Assembly (NCBI GenBank): GCA_003762615.1
Contig: RIAZ01000026.1
Span: 1 to 64,000, forward strand
Length of the DNA: 64,000 nt
Origin: Muribaculaceae bacterium Isolate-037 (Harlan)
GTDB taxonomy: Bacteria > Bacteroidota > Bacteroidia > Bacteroidales > Muribaculaceae
Direction: 5' to 3'
Shown: in pieces, positions 36,092 through 44,673 of the stretch
Numbering within the stretch: the stretch's first letter is position 1
How the letters are laid out: the number at the start of each line of letters is the position of its first letter
Translations under genes and position numbers: made by a program
Notes under the pieces: generated by a model
Told to the model about the DNA's origin: nothing
What the model saw: the letters and a program-made list of their open reading frames with translations, nothing else
Databases searched by the model: none

Positions 36092-38086
36092 TTACATTTC
36101 TATCTCAAGAGGACCGTCCATACGTAAGCTATGAAGTGTCTTAAGTCCAAGTTCCTTTGCTTCTTTAATAAGCAATTGTTCTTTTTTCTTTTTAAAAGAT
36201 GAATGAAGAATTATTTTATCAAAATTTTCTATTCCAGGAATATCTTTAAGATTCATTTTTTCAAATCCTGAGCTTAAAAGTAGGTATCTCTTTCTTTGAT
36301 TTCCATTCACTATATAATTCCCATACCGATAGATATTCTTTTCTCTAAGCAACGAATTTGATAAGCTATCTGTTATGTTGCTGCAATCTATCGATAATAT
36401 CTCAGAATTCCTTCTCTTGAGCCTACTGATTGAATTTCGTGGGAAACATGATCTGGTCTCACTTTCCCCTTGATAAAGCATCATAGATATCTCTCTATAT
36501 TTTTTCTGGAATAAGATTGTATCCTTTTGTGGAGATGTTAGGAACGGAGTAATTACTATTGACCCTACAAACATCAACACAGATACAACTATGGCAATAA
36601 ATTTCTTTTGTCGATTAAGCGCATATCCTAAAACAAGGACTCCAATTATCCATAACAACACCATGGGCAATGTCGCCCTAAAATCTAATGTATAATTTCC
36701 ATGACAAGATAAATTATCAATTATCATAATAAATAATTCATAGCCATGATTAAGTATCCAAGATAAAGCATCGACATCATAACCGATAATAAGCAATACA
36801 GTATAAGCTAATGCCACAGACATATATGCGGGCAGCAATGGTAAAATCAACAGATTTGCCGGTAGAAAAAGAATTGGGATTCTTTTGAAATAATATGAAA
36901 CCAGAACCCATGTACTCAATGTTGCGACAAGGGATACAAGGATAGACGAAGTAATTAGATGTAATCTTGGATGTAAGTGTCGATTGATTGGATTTAGTTG
37001 GGACACAAAGAGCAATATTGATGCAACACTTAAAAAACTTAATTGCAGACCCACATCATATACGGCAGATGGATCCATAAGTAAGATGACCAAACATGCT
37101 GCAAGAAGTGCATTTCCGGCATTCCTTTTTCGCTGTACTGTCATTGATAACACTACAAATGTTGCCATTATACATGCTCTGACTGTAGATGGAGCCAGAC
37201 CTGTAAAAAAAGCATATAACCATATTCCAACAACAGCAACCCAATATCGAGGAACATACCAACCTAATAAGGATAGAGGGAAAAGCAACACTAACAAAAT
37301 ACCCATTATGATAGCTACATGCATTCCGCTTAGTGCAAGCACGTGAGCAACTCCTGAATTTGAAAATGCCTCCTTTATATCTGAATGAATAAATGATTTA
37401 TCCCCCAGTAAGAAAGCTATCAAGAAATCTACCGTAGAACGTTCAAGAGAGCTTTTCTCAAGAGCTATCTCGATTCGATCTCTCCACAAAGAAGATTTTG
37501 AAAACAACGAGCCATTAAATCTCTTGATCTTGAGATTATCCGGATCTACAATTGATGTATAATGATAACCCATTCGTTGCATTCTGGCAGCGTATCCTCT
37601 ATCACGATAATTTTGATTATCAACAATAGGGGAGAACTTACACTTAAATAATAATACGTCACCCTTTTTTGTAGAGAAACCATTGGTATTCAAAATAACT
37701 TTGAAGTTTCTACAAGTTGTGATTTTACCAGTATTATCAACAAGATTTGATACCTTTACTTTTATACGATCTTGCGAGGCATAAGAATTGACGTCTGTCA
37801 CCTCTCCGGTTCCTCCCTCTATGCCGTGAATGAATTTATTGTTATAACTATCAACAGAATGATACCATGATGAAAATAATCCCAATCCAAGAAAGAGTAG
37901 AAAAATCCATATTGAATGAAATCTATTAAGTTTTAGAGCAATAACCGGTATATGAATCTTTCTTAACAATAATATATACGTACATAATGCAGCGACTACT
38001 GGAATGAATCCGTAGATTGGACCATTCAAGTACTCGCCACATAAAATACCGACAATAGTCGCTATAAGAGGTATCAGCAATGACAT
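36092..38086 (-). CDS. ComEC/Rec2 family membrane protein, short form
   Basis: 664 residues with many membrane helices. The N-terminal DUF4131-type region (about 1-190) is followed by the Competence domain (FLIAFLLGDKSFIHSDIKEAFSNSGVAHVLALSGMHVAI is its core, about 220-500). The last 140 residues do not show the HxHxDH metallo-beta-lactamase signature of full ComEC. The protein conducts DNA across the inner membrane in competent bacteria. Its start shares one base with the aroE stop (TAATG), indicating coupled translation. Confidence 0.85.
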   Translation of the reverse strand: MSLLIPLIATIVGILCGEYLNGPIYGFIPVVAALCTYILLLRKIHIPVIALKLNRFHSIWIFLLFLGLGLFSSWYHSVDSYNNKFIHGIEGGTGEVTDVNSYASQDRIKVKVSNLVDNTGKITTCRNFKVILNTNGFSTKKGDVLLFKCKFSPIVDNQNYRDRGYAARMQRMGYHYTSIVDPDNLKIKRFNGSLFSKSSLWRDRIEIALEKSSLERSTVDFLIAFLLGDKSFIHSDIKEAFSNSGVAHVLALSGMHVAIIMGILLVLLFPLSLLGWYVPRYWVAVVGIWLYAFFTGLAPSTVRACIMATFVVLSMTVQRKRNAGNALLAACLVILLMDPSAVYDVGLQLSFLSVASILLFVSQLNPINRHLHPRLHLITSSILVSLVATLSTWVLVSYYFKRIPILFLPANLLILPLLPAYMSVALAYTVLLIIGYDVDALSWILNHGYELFIMIIDNLSCHGNYTLDFRATLPMVLLWIIGVLVLGYALNRQKKFIAIVVSVLMFVGSIVITPFLTSPQKDTILFQKKYREISMMLYQGESETRSCFPRNSISRLKRRNSEILSIDCSNITDSLSNSLLREKNIYRYGNYIVNGNQRKRYLLLSSGFEKMNLKDIPGIENFDKIILHSSFKKKKEQLLIKEAKELGLKTLHSLRMDGPLEIEM

Positions 38087-38826
38087 TACCCTTTATCTTG
38101 CCAAATATCCCAAGCCGCCAGCGCTTGCAAATGGAGCATCTCAATACCATTTTTGATGACAGCTCCTTTCTCTTTTGATTTAATCAAAAACTGGGTTTCT
38201 TCCGGATTATACACCAAATCATAACATACGTGTCTATCTGTAATAAATTGATAAGGAATATCCGGACATCTGTCTATTTCTGGCCACATCCCAAGGGGTG
38301 TCGTATTTACAATTATAAGGTTTGATTCAATGATATCTTTCGTCAATTCTGAATAAGTAATAGTATTCTCATTCTTAGCTCTCGATACCAAAGTAACCCT
38401 AATTCCCATATTTGACAAAGCATAAACGACTGAACGAGATGCACCTCCCGTACCAAGCACTAAAGCTTTCTTCATTTCAGGGCGCAATAAAGGTCTTATG
38501 GATTCCCTGAACCCAATAACATCAGTATTAAATCCAGACAACCATTGCTTTCCCTCATAATTATCCACCCTTACAACATTAACAGCACCAATTTCTGCAG
38601 CTTCTTTCGAAATGGAATCAAGTAAAGGAATTATCTGTTCCTTATATGGAATGGTTACATTAAATCCCTTTAATTCTTTATTTTCCCTCAACATTTCGTT
38701 GACACATAAAATGTCAGGTAATGGAAACAAATTATATGATTCTTCAATACCCTCTTTGCGAAATTTTTCATTAAAGAATTTTGCAGAAAAGGAATGTCCT
38801 AAAGGATTACCGATTAGACCGTACAT
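38086..38826 (-). CDS. aroE: Shikimate dehydrogenase
   Basis: Reduces 3-dehydroshikimate with NADPH in aromatic amino acid synthesis; 246 residues, slightly short of the usual 270. The N-terminus MYGLIGNPLGHSFSAKFFN binds shikimate; the catalytic Lys is in NVTIPYKE and the Asp in FNTDVIGF; GTGGASRSVVYAL is the NADP loop. The start at 38826 matches the family N-terminus; the frame remains open upstream into the M13 gene but without similarity. Confidence 0.95.
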   Translation of the reverse strand: MYGLIGNPLGHSFSAKFFNEKFRKEGIEESYNLFPLPDILCVNEMLRENKELKGFNVTIPYKEQIIPLLDSISKEAAEIGAVNVVRVDNYEGKQWLSGFNTDVIGFRESIRPLLRPEMKKALVLGTGGASRSVVYALSNMGIRVTLVSRAKNENTITYSELTKDIIESNLIIVNTTPLGMWPEIDRCPDIPYQFITDRHVCYDLVYNPEETQFLIKSKEKGAVIKNGIEMLHLQALAAWDIWQDKG

Positions 38827-38854
38827 ATTAATGAATAAATTATAATAATTAAAA

Positions 38855-40885
38855 TTACCAAATAATTGCTCTATCTTTCTCTGCACGAAACATCTTGTCA
38901 CCCTTCCGAATATTGAATGCGTCCAGAAATTGAGAGATATTACCCAACGTGACATTTACTCGATTCTCTCCTAATGAATGAGGATCTGTTTTAGTTCTAA
39001 CAATAATCTCTTCCGGCCTGATATTTCCAGCCCAAACATTAGCATACGCAAGATAGAAACGTTGAAGGGGAGTAAACCCATCTATATCGGGTGCAAATTT
39101 ACCATTTGCATAATCTAAATACGCAGTAAGTGCAACACAAAGTCCACCTTGATCTGCAATATTTTCCCCTAATGTAAATCTACCATTTGCAAAAACTCCT
39201 GGAGCCACCTCTACTGCATCAAATTGCTTTACAAGGCGATCTGAAACTTCATTAAAACGCTCAATATCTTTATCACTCCACCAATTCTTTAAATTTCCAT
39301 TTTTATCAAATTGCCTACCTTGATCGTCAAAGCCATGTGTCATTTCATGTCCGATTACGACTCCAATTCCTCCGTAATTTATTGCATCATCAGCAGATAC
39401 GTCGAAATACGGAGGCTGCAAGATACCCGCCGGAAAACATATCTCATTAGTCGTGGGATTATAGTATGCATTTACAGTCTGAGGCGTCATGTGCCATTCC
39501 TCCTTATCTACTGGTTTATATAGCTTCTTATAATTATCTTGAGTATACCATTTGGAGGCAAGATATACATTCTCAAGATAACTTCTTTGGGGATCAATAT
39601 CAATATCGGAATAATCTTTCCACTTATCCGGATAGCCTATTTTTATTTTGAACGTTGACAATTTATCCAAAGCTTTATTTTTAGAGTCTTCTGACAGCCA
39701 TGTTAGTTTCCGAATATGCTTACCCAAAGAATCCTGTAGGTTCTTTACAAGTCTAAGCATATAATCCTTATTATCTTTTGGAAAGAATTTGCTCACATAA
39801 AGACGCCCAACAGCTTCTCCAAGCATAGAATTAGGTATTGTCATTGCCCTTTTCCATCTTGGTTCCGGTTCCTCTTTCCCAGACATTATCTTCCCAAACA
39901 TTTCAAAATTAGCATCATGAAATTCATCACTCAAGACCCCGGATGAGTCGGAAACACATTCAAATACCAAGTAATCCTTAATCTGCTGCAATGACAATGT
40001 AGGTAAGTATTTATTTAAAAACTTAAGATATCCGACTGATATTATATTTGCCTCGCAAATATTTTCTATACCTATTTCTGAAAAATATGTATTCCAATCA
40101 ATATTGTCAAAATCTGCAACTATCTTATCTATAGAATATAAATTATAACGTAATTGCGGATTACGTCTTTCTTCGCGAGTCATTTTATACCTTGCAAACT
40201 CAGTCTCAATAGAAATCACATTATCCCATACTCGTTGTTGAGAATCTTTATCATAACCAATAAGCTCAACCATTCGTTTCACGTATTTCTCATACGCAGA
40301 GAGAATCTTATCATTAGTTTCGCTTCTTTCAAGATAGAAATCCCTATCGCCAAGCCCTAATCCGACTTCCCCTATATGCATTATATTTTTATCTGAATCT
40401 ATCGGATCAGCCCCTACTCCCGTTGTAAAGAAGGAACCGGTAATGCCATTATGAAGCCATGCCAAAACTCGTATAAATTCATCTTTAGAGAAATCTTGTA
40501 TTTTCTGAATAAATGGCATGACCGGAGAAGCACCCTCTTTATTAAGACGAGATACATCCATACCCATACAATATAAATCACATACTTTTTGCGCATCTGT
40601 TCCTTGTATCTTGCTTTCCGGATCCAATGACAACATAGTGACAAGTTCCTTCAGCTGTTCACGAGCCTTCTCCCTCAATAAATCAAATGTTCCAAAACGA
40701 GAATATTCAGATGTAAGAGGATGATTTTTCATCCATCCGCCGCAAGCATATAAAAAAAAGTTATCTCTTGGATCTACCGAAGTATCGAGATTTGATCTAT
40801 CAATACCATGCCGATCATTTGATAAAAGAGCACCAGGTTCCTTATCATTATTACAGATTCTTTCTATTTTATTTTCACTAATCAT
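38855..40885 (-). CDS. M13 family zinc metallopeptidase without signal peptide
   Basis: 676 residues, neprilysin/endothelin-converting-enzyme family (PepO-like). It has the HExxH zinc site in VVIGHEMTHGFDDQG, the third ligand Glu in GENIADQGG, and NAYYNPTTNEICFPAGILQPPYF. Mature M13 proteins in this phylum start close to the GIDRSNLDTSVDPRDNFFLYACGGW seen here from about residue 27, but usually follow a signal peptide. Here the first 26 residues are polar and the frame upstream is closed by the ABC-F stop, so export is doubtful. Lies 21 bp after the ABC-F gene. Confidence 0.9.
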   Translation of the reverse strand: MISENKIERICNNDKEPGALLSNDRHGIDRSNLDTSVDPRDNFFLYACGGWMKNHPLTSEYSRFGTFDLLREKAREQLKELVTMLSLDPESKIQGTDAQKVCDLYCMGMDVSRLNKEGASPVMPFIQKIQDFSKDEFIRVLAWLHNGITGSFFTTGVGADPIDSDKNIMHIGEVGLGLGDRDFYLERSETNDKILSAYEKYVKRMVELIGYDKDSQQRVWDNVISIETEFARYKMTREERRNPQLRYNLYSIDKIVADFDNIDWNTYFSEIGIENICEANIISVGYLKFLNKYLPTLSLQQIKDYLVFECVSDSSGVLSDEFHDANFEMFGKIMSGKEEPEPRWKRAMTIPNSMLGEAVGRLYVSKFFPKDNKDYMLRLVKNLQDSLGKHIRKLTWLSEDSKNKALDKLSTFKIKIGYPDKWKDYSDIDIDPQRSYLENVYLASKWYTQDNYKKLYKPVDKEEWHMTPQTVNAYYNPTTNEICFPAGILQPPYFDVSADDAINYGGIGVVIGHEMTHGFDDQGRQFDKNGNLKNWWSDKDIERFNEVSDRLVKQFDAVEVAPGVFANGRFTLGENIADQGGLCVALTAYLDYANGKFAPDIDGFTPLQRFYLAYANVWAGNIRPEEIIVRTKTDPHSLGENRVNVTLGNISQFLDAFNIRKGDKMFRAEKDRAIIW

Positions 40886-40906
40886 ATCATTTCCATTATT
40901 AGATTT

Positions 40907-42856
40907 TCACTTCCCGGCATTCTTTGATAATGACTCAAAGTTCTCTTGAGCATTTTCCCATTCAGACATAGCCTCCTCAAGTTTTTTTATAATTTCAGAG
41001 TATGCCTTCAATAACTCACTATCACTTTGACCGGATGATAACTTACTCTCCAACTTTGCCTGTTCTTCTTCAAGACGGCAAACATTATCTTCTGCTAATT
41101 TAACAGATTTCTCTGCACGTTTAAGAATCTTCTCTCTCTCTTTCTGCTCAGTATAAGAAAGATTCTTACTTGTTGATTCAGATGAATCTATTTTTCTTAA
41201 TTCATCATTATTCTGCGTTTTTACAGATTTCTCAAGTTCATTCAAACTTGAAAGATTCTTTCTTTTTAAGAAATCATAGATACCTCCGATATTCTCTTTG
41301 ACCTTGCCTCCGCCAAATTCATATACCTTATCAACAAGTCCATCAAGAAATTCCCTATCATGACTGACAACTATGACAGTACCATCAAAATCTTTAATGG
41401 CATCTTTAAGTATATCTTTAGTCCGCATGTCTAAATGATTCGTCGGCTCATCGAGAATTAGGAAATTCACGGGCTCAAGCAAAAGCTTAATCATGGCAAG
41501 ACGTGTCTTCTCTCCACCGGATAATACCTTAACCTTTTTCTCGGAATTTTCACCTCCAAACATGAATGCTCCCAATATGTCTCTGATTTTAGTACGAATA
41601 TCGCCCGTAGCGACATTGTCTATCGTGTCAAATACTGATATTGATTCATCAAGCATCTGAGCCTGATTTTGAGCAAAATACCCAATCTTAACATTGTGAC
41701 CTAATTTAAGATGACCAGAAAAAGGAATCTCTCCCATTATACATTTTACCAATGTGGATTTTCCCTCACCATTTTTCCCAACAAATGCAACCTTTTCCCC
41801 CCGTTTTATTGTGAATTCTGCATTTTGAAAGACTACATGATTTCCATACATCTTACCAAGATTCTCCACTATCAAAGGGAAATCTCCAGACCTCGCTGCC
41901 GGTGGAAATTTTAATCTGAGTCTAGAATTATCCACCTCATCCACTTCTATAGGGACTATCTTTTCCAATTGCTTTATACGACTTTGAACTTGAATTGCCT
42001 TAGTAGCCTGATAACGGAAACGTTCGATAAATGCAGTTATATCAGCTATTTGTTTTTGCTGATTCTCATAAGCTCTTAACTGCTGGGCAATACGCTCCTG
42101 ACGCATTTTCACAAACATAGAATAGCTTACCTTATAATCATAGATTTTACCACAAGATATTTCTATTGTCCGTTTTGTCACATTGTCAAGGAAAGCGCGA
42201 TCATGACTAACCAATACAACAGCCTTAGCTTTTGTCTGCAAAAATTGCTCCAACCATTGGATTGATTCTATGTCAAGGTGATTGGTAGGCTCATCCAGAA
42301 GCAAGACATCTGGTCGTTGCAACAAAATCTTTGCAAGTTCCACACGCATCCTCCACCCTCCGGAAAATTCACTTGTCGGACGATTAAAGTCACTCCTGAC
42401 AAATCCTAATCCGATCAACGTCTTTTCTATTTCTGCATCAACATTATTTATATCATCGACATTCAACCTATCTGAAACCGTCTGGATACGATCCAGCAAT
42501 TTGTAATATTCATCACTTTCAAAATCTGCAAATTCAAGAAGGCGTTGATTTAAAACTTTCAACTCATCCTCCATATCAGATCTTCCCTTGAAAGCCTTGC
42601 GAGTTTCCTCTATGATTGATGTGTCATCCGATAACTTCATTTGCTGCGGCAAATAACCTACAGTAACATCATTGGGTTTTGAGATACTTCCTGATGTAGG
42701 AGATTGCAAACCATACAGGATCTTAAGCATTGTTGATTTTCCAGCTCCATTTTTGCCAACAAGTGCAATTTTATCACAAGGATTAATTACAAACGAAACA
42801 TCTGAAAATAGAGGTTTCGCAGAAAATTCCACATTTAAGTTATTAATGGAAATCAT
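40907..42856 (-). CDS. ABC-F family ATP-binding protein (ribosome-associated)
   Basis: 649 residues with two ABC domains on one chain and no membrane segment. The first has GKNGAGKSTMLKIL, SGGWRMRVELAK and LLLDEPTNHLD; the second GKNGEGKSTLVKC, LSGGEKTRLAMIK and LILDEPTNHLD. An interdomain linker rich in Arg/Gln and a C-terminal charged coiled coil (about 530-645) resemble Uup-type ABC-F proteins, which act on the ribosome. First large gene of a run with the M13 peptidase, aroE and comEC. A perfect promoter and a 42-codon ORF lie upstream. Confidence 0.92.
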   Translation of the reverse strand: MISINNLNVEFSAKPLFSDVSFVINPCDKIALVGKNGAGKSTMLKILYGLQSPTSGSISKPNDVTVGYLPQQMKLSDDTSIIEETRKAFKGRSDMEDELKVLNQRLLEFADFESDEYYKLLDRIQTVSDRLNVDDINNVDAEIEKTLIGLGFVRSDFNRPTSEFSGGWRMRVELAKILLQRPDVLLLDEPTNHLDIESIQWLEQFLQTKAKAVVLVSHDRAFLDNVTKRTIEISCGKIYDYKVSYSMFVKMRQERIAQQLRAYENQQKQIADITAFIERFRYQATKAIQVQSRIKQLEKIVPIEVDEVDNSRLRLKFPPAARSGDFPLIVENLGKMYGNHVVFQNAEFTIKRGEKVAFVGKNGEGKSTLVKCIMGEIPFSGHLKLGHNVKIGYFAQNQAQMLDESISVFDTIDNVATGDIRTKIRDILGAFMFGGENSEKKVKVLSGGEKTRLAMIKLLLEPVNFLILDEPTNHLDMRTKDILKDAIKDFDGTVIVVSHDREFLDGLVDKVYEFGGGKVKENIGGIYDFLKRKNLSSLNELEKSVKTQNNDELRKIDSSESTSKNLSYTEQKEREKILKRAEKSVKLAEDNVCRLEEEQAKLESKLSSGQSDSELLKAYSEIIKKLEEAMSEWENAQENFESLSKNAGK

Positions 42857-42960
42857 GATGCAATTCTGTACTAATTTTGAAGTTTAATATTTTTATTATT
42901 CCAACGATTAAATTTAACCTGTAGTATTTAATCCTCAATAGGAACTTATCTCTACAAAAT

Positions 42961-43089
42961 CTATGGAATATAATCATACATCTTATTTTTTGAAGATTCC
43001 CTATCAATATCCACTAAAGATGTCAATGTTTTACCAATATCTAATCCAATAGCAAACACAAGCAAGAGATAGGGTAGGGTAGTCTTCAT
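42961..43089 (-). CDS. Small membrane-type ORF or leader peptide, 42 residues
   Basis: An ATG-started frame of 42 codons whose product begins MKTTLPYLLLVFAIGLDIGK, a likely single membrane helix, and ends in a polar tail with several charged residues. It lies directly behind a perfect promoter, with only about 5-12 nt of leader, and 105 bp ahead of the ABC-F gene on the same strand. It could be a small membrane protein or an upstream ORF that regulates the ABC-F gene, as known for some antibiotic-resistance ABC-F genes. No homologue recognised. Confidence 0.4.
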   Translation of the reverse strand: MKTTLPYLLLVFAIGLDIGKTLTSLVDIDRESSKNKMYDYIP

Positions 43090-43101
43090 TCATAATTATT
43101 C

Positions 43102-43132
43102 CAAAGTTAACAAAAAATTATAAGAGTACAAA
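43102..43132 (-). promoter_or_regulatory. Promoter of the small ORF/ABC-F operon
   Basis: On the minus strand TTTG (43132-43129), a 19-bp spacer and TAACTTTG (43109-43102), an exact match to the phylum consensus. Confidence 0.75.
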
Positions 43133-43171
43133 ACTTTTTATATCGTCAACCTACAATATTATGTACAAAAT

Positions 43172-43201
43172 AAGACACCCCGATAAAAATCGGGATGCCT
43201 T
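43172..43201 (-). terminator. Terminator of the secreted-protein gene pair
   Basis: CCCGAT (43179-43184) and ATCGGG (43189-43194) form the core around AAAA; outer bases AAG/CCTT extend it with two mismatches. Confidence 0.65.
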
Positions 43202-43237
43202 ACTTTTATAAAAATTTTTTATTTTAGAGAGACGGTT

Positions 43238-43744
43238 TTATTTCATCGTGACATAGTTATTAAGATTTGAATCCTCTTCAGGAACAAGTACGATCTCAAA
43301 GCCATCCATAGTCAATTGAGTATTACGTATCGAATCAACCCCCTTCTTAGAAGTCTGACCATAAGATACGGAAAATTGTCCAGATTGAGTATTCCCGGTC
43401 ACAATCAAAACATTGTAATTCCCATTTCCAGACGGAGATGAATATACTGTTGCGATATTCCGCATATTATTAGCTCCGATAACCATATTACGTACAGGAA
43501 GATTCTCTAACGTATAGATTATATTATCTCTATATTTCTCAACGTCAGACACACTTGAGTTGACTGTTGCAGACTTTAGATTCGTGATAGCAACATCTGA
43601 GGAAAGGCTAACCTTTGAAACACTCTTCTCAGACATACCTGACAAAGAAGAGATTGCATCATAGGCCTCGGAAAGAGTTGTATCAGCATATCCTAAAAGA
43701 TTTGTAATCGATATTACAAAGATTGATATAAATAATTTTTTCAT
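43238..43744 (-). CDS. Secreted protein of unknown function, paralogue A
   Basis: 168 residues with a signal peptide (about 1-20, ending GYADT). I do not recognise a family. It shares clear similarity with the gene next upstream: TLxxAY near the start, VxIGANN in the middle, NYNVLIVTG, YGQTSxxGxxxIRN, and equal spacing throughout, at roughly one third identity. No cysteine pairs or catalytic motif stand out; the pattern suggests a compact beta-rich domain. A TAAGTTTG -7 box (43888-43881) with a weak -33 lies upstream, inside the gap to paralogue B. Confidence 0.75.
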   Translation of the reverse strand: MKKLFISIFVISITNLLGYADTTLSEAYDAISSLSGMSEKSVSKVSLSSDVAITNLKSATVNSSVSDVEKYRDNIIYTLENLPVRNMVIGANNMRNIATVYSSPSGNGNYNVLIVTGNTQSGQFSVSYGQTSKKGVDSIRNTQLTMDGFEIVLVPEEDSNLNNYVTMK

Positions 43745-43905
43745 AGCTTTTTTTAATTTAGCACATTAATAATAAATGACACACATTTGCAATATGGCTT
43801 ACCTAAAACCAAATTAGTGGTCTATAAAATATAACTCTACACTTTTCTTAAGATGGGGGAGTCTTTATCTGACTTTATATCAAACTTAGAACAACCTAAT
43901 TTTAA

Positions 43906-44403
43906 TCAATCATTTATATCCATACAAATGAATTGAACAATATCAATAGTAGGAGAGACCGCCATAATCAAATTATCTCCAGCCAAACTGACATCACTAT
44001 TACGGATTGCCTCTATACCATCAGCAGAAGTCTGTCCGTATGCCGCTACAAAAGGACCTTGCTTTGCCCCAACAATAAACAACACGTTGTATACGCCATT
44101 ATCAGAGGGCTCTGTAAAAGCACAAACCATTTCTTTCTGATTATTTGCGCCTATAATCTGATTAACCACCGGTAAACTCTCATAAGTGTAAATGAATTCC
44201 TGCGCATAACGAGAAGTATTGCAAGTGACACTTTGAAGATCCGTGATGGAAATCCCAGGAGCCAATTGAATCGTGCCCACAGCTTTCTCAATCATACCGG
44301 GATTATTTACCAAAGATGTGTAGGCATCTTTCAAAGTAATTTGTGCAGAACCGGAAAAAACAACCGCAACTACTGCAATAATGGAAAGTAATAACTTTTT
44401 CAT
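43906..44403 (-). CDS. Secreted protein of unknown function, paralogue B
   Basis: 165 residues with a signal peptide (about 1-20, MKKLLLSIIAVVAVVFSGSA then Q). It is a tandem paralogue of the gene 161 bp downstream, sharing the blocks LKDAYTSL, SLPVVNQIIGANN, GVYNVLFIVG and AAYGQTSADGIEAIRN. Function unknown; probably periplasmic. It lies between that paralogue and groEL, whose long palindrome separates the transcripts. A 10-bp stem (44427-44436 with 44447-44456) lies in its probable leader. Confidence 0.75.
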   Translation of the reverse strand: MKKLLLSIIAVVAVVFSGSAQITLKDAYTSLVNNPGMIEKAVGTIQLAPGISITDLQSVTCNTSRYAQEFIYTYESLPVVNQIIGANNQKEMVCAFTEPSDNGVYNVLFIVGAKQGPFVAAYGQTSADGIEAIRNSDVSLAGDNLIMAVSPTIDIVQFICMDIND

Positions 44404-44601
44404 AACTATTGATTTTTAGCATTATATTTATTATGACTTTAAAACATCATAATAAATAGATAAGTTCACTAAAAATCATTAAATATCAATATCGGCCTAA
44501 AAATTTAACATTAACATATTGAAGTGGCAATTGAAGTTGTTTAAACTTATTTTGACTTCATTGCATATAAAACAACAACTCGAAATATCCATACTGAATA
44601 G

Positions 44602-44667
44602 ATCCGGCATCTACAAGAAAGACGTCTATTGCAATTGCAATAGACGTCTTTCTTGTAGATGCCGGAT
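44602..44667 (-). terminator. Perfect 66-bp palindrome at the 3' end of groEL
   Basis: Two 33-bp arms with no spacer and no mismatch, centred between 44634 and 44635, starting 6 bp after the groEL stop. As RNA it would fold to a very stable hairpin with a minimal loop, so a terminator/3' stability role is likely, although no T-tract follows on the minus strand. Confidence 0.85.
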
Positions 44668-44673
44668 ACGGTA

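Larger units (their letters stand above)
42857..43237. other. Intergenic region ahead of the ABC-F gene
   Basis: 381 bp containing a perfect minus-strand promoter (43102-43132), a 42-codon minus-strand ORF (42961-43089) and the terminator of the upstream secreted-protein gene (43172-43201). The 105 nt between the small ORF and the ABC-F start show no strong hairpin. Confidence 0.55.
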
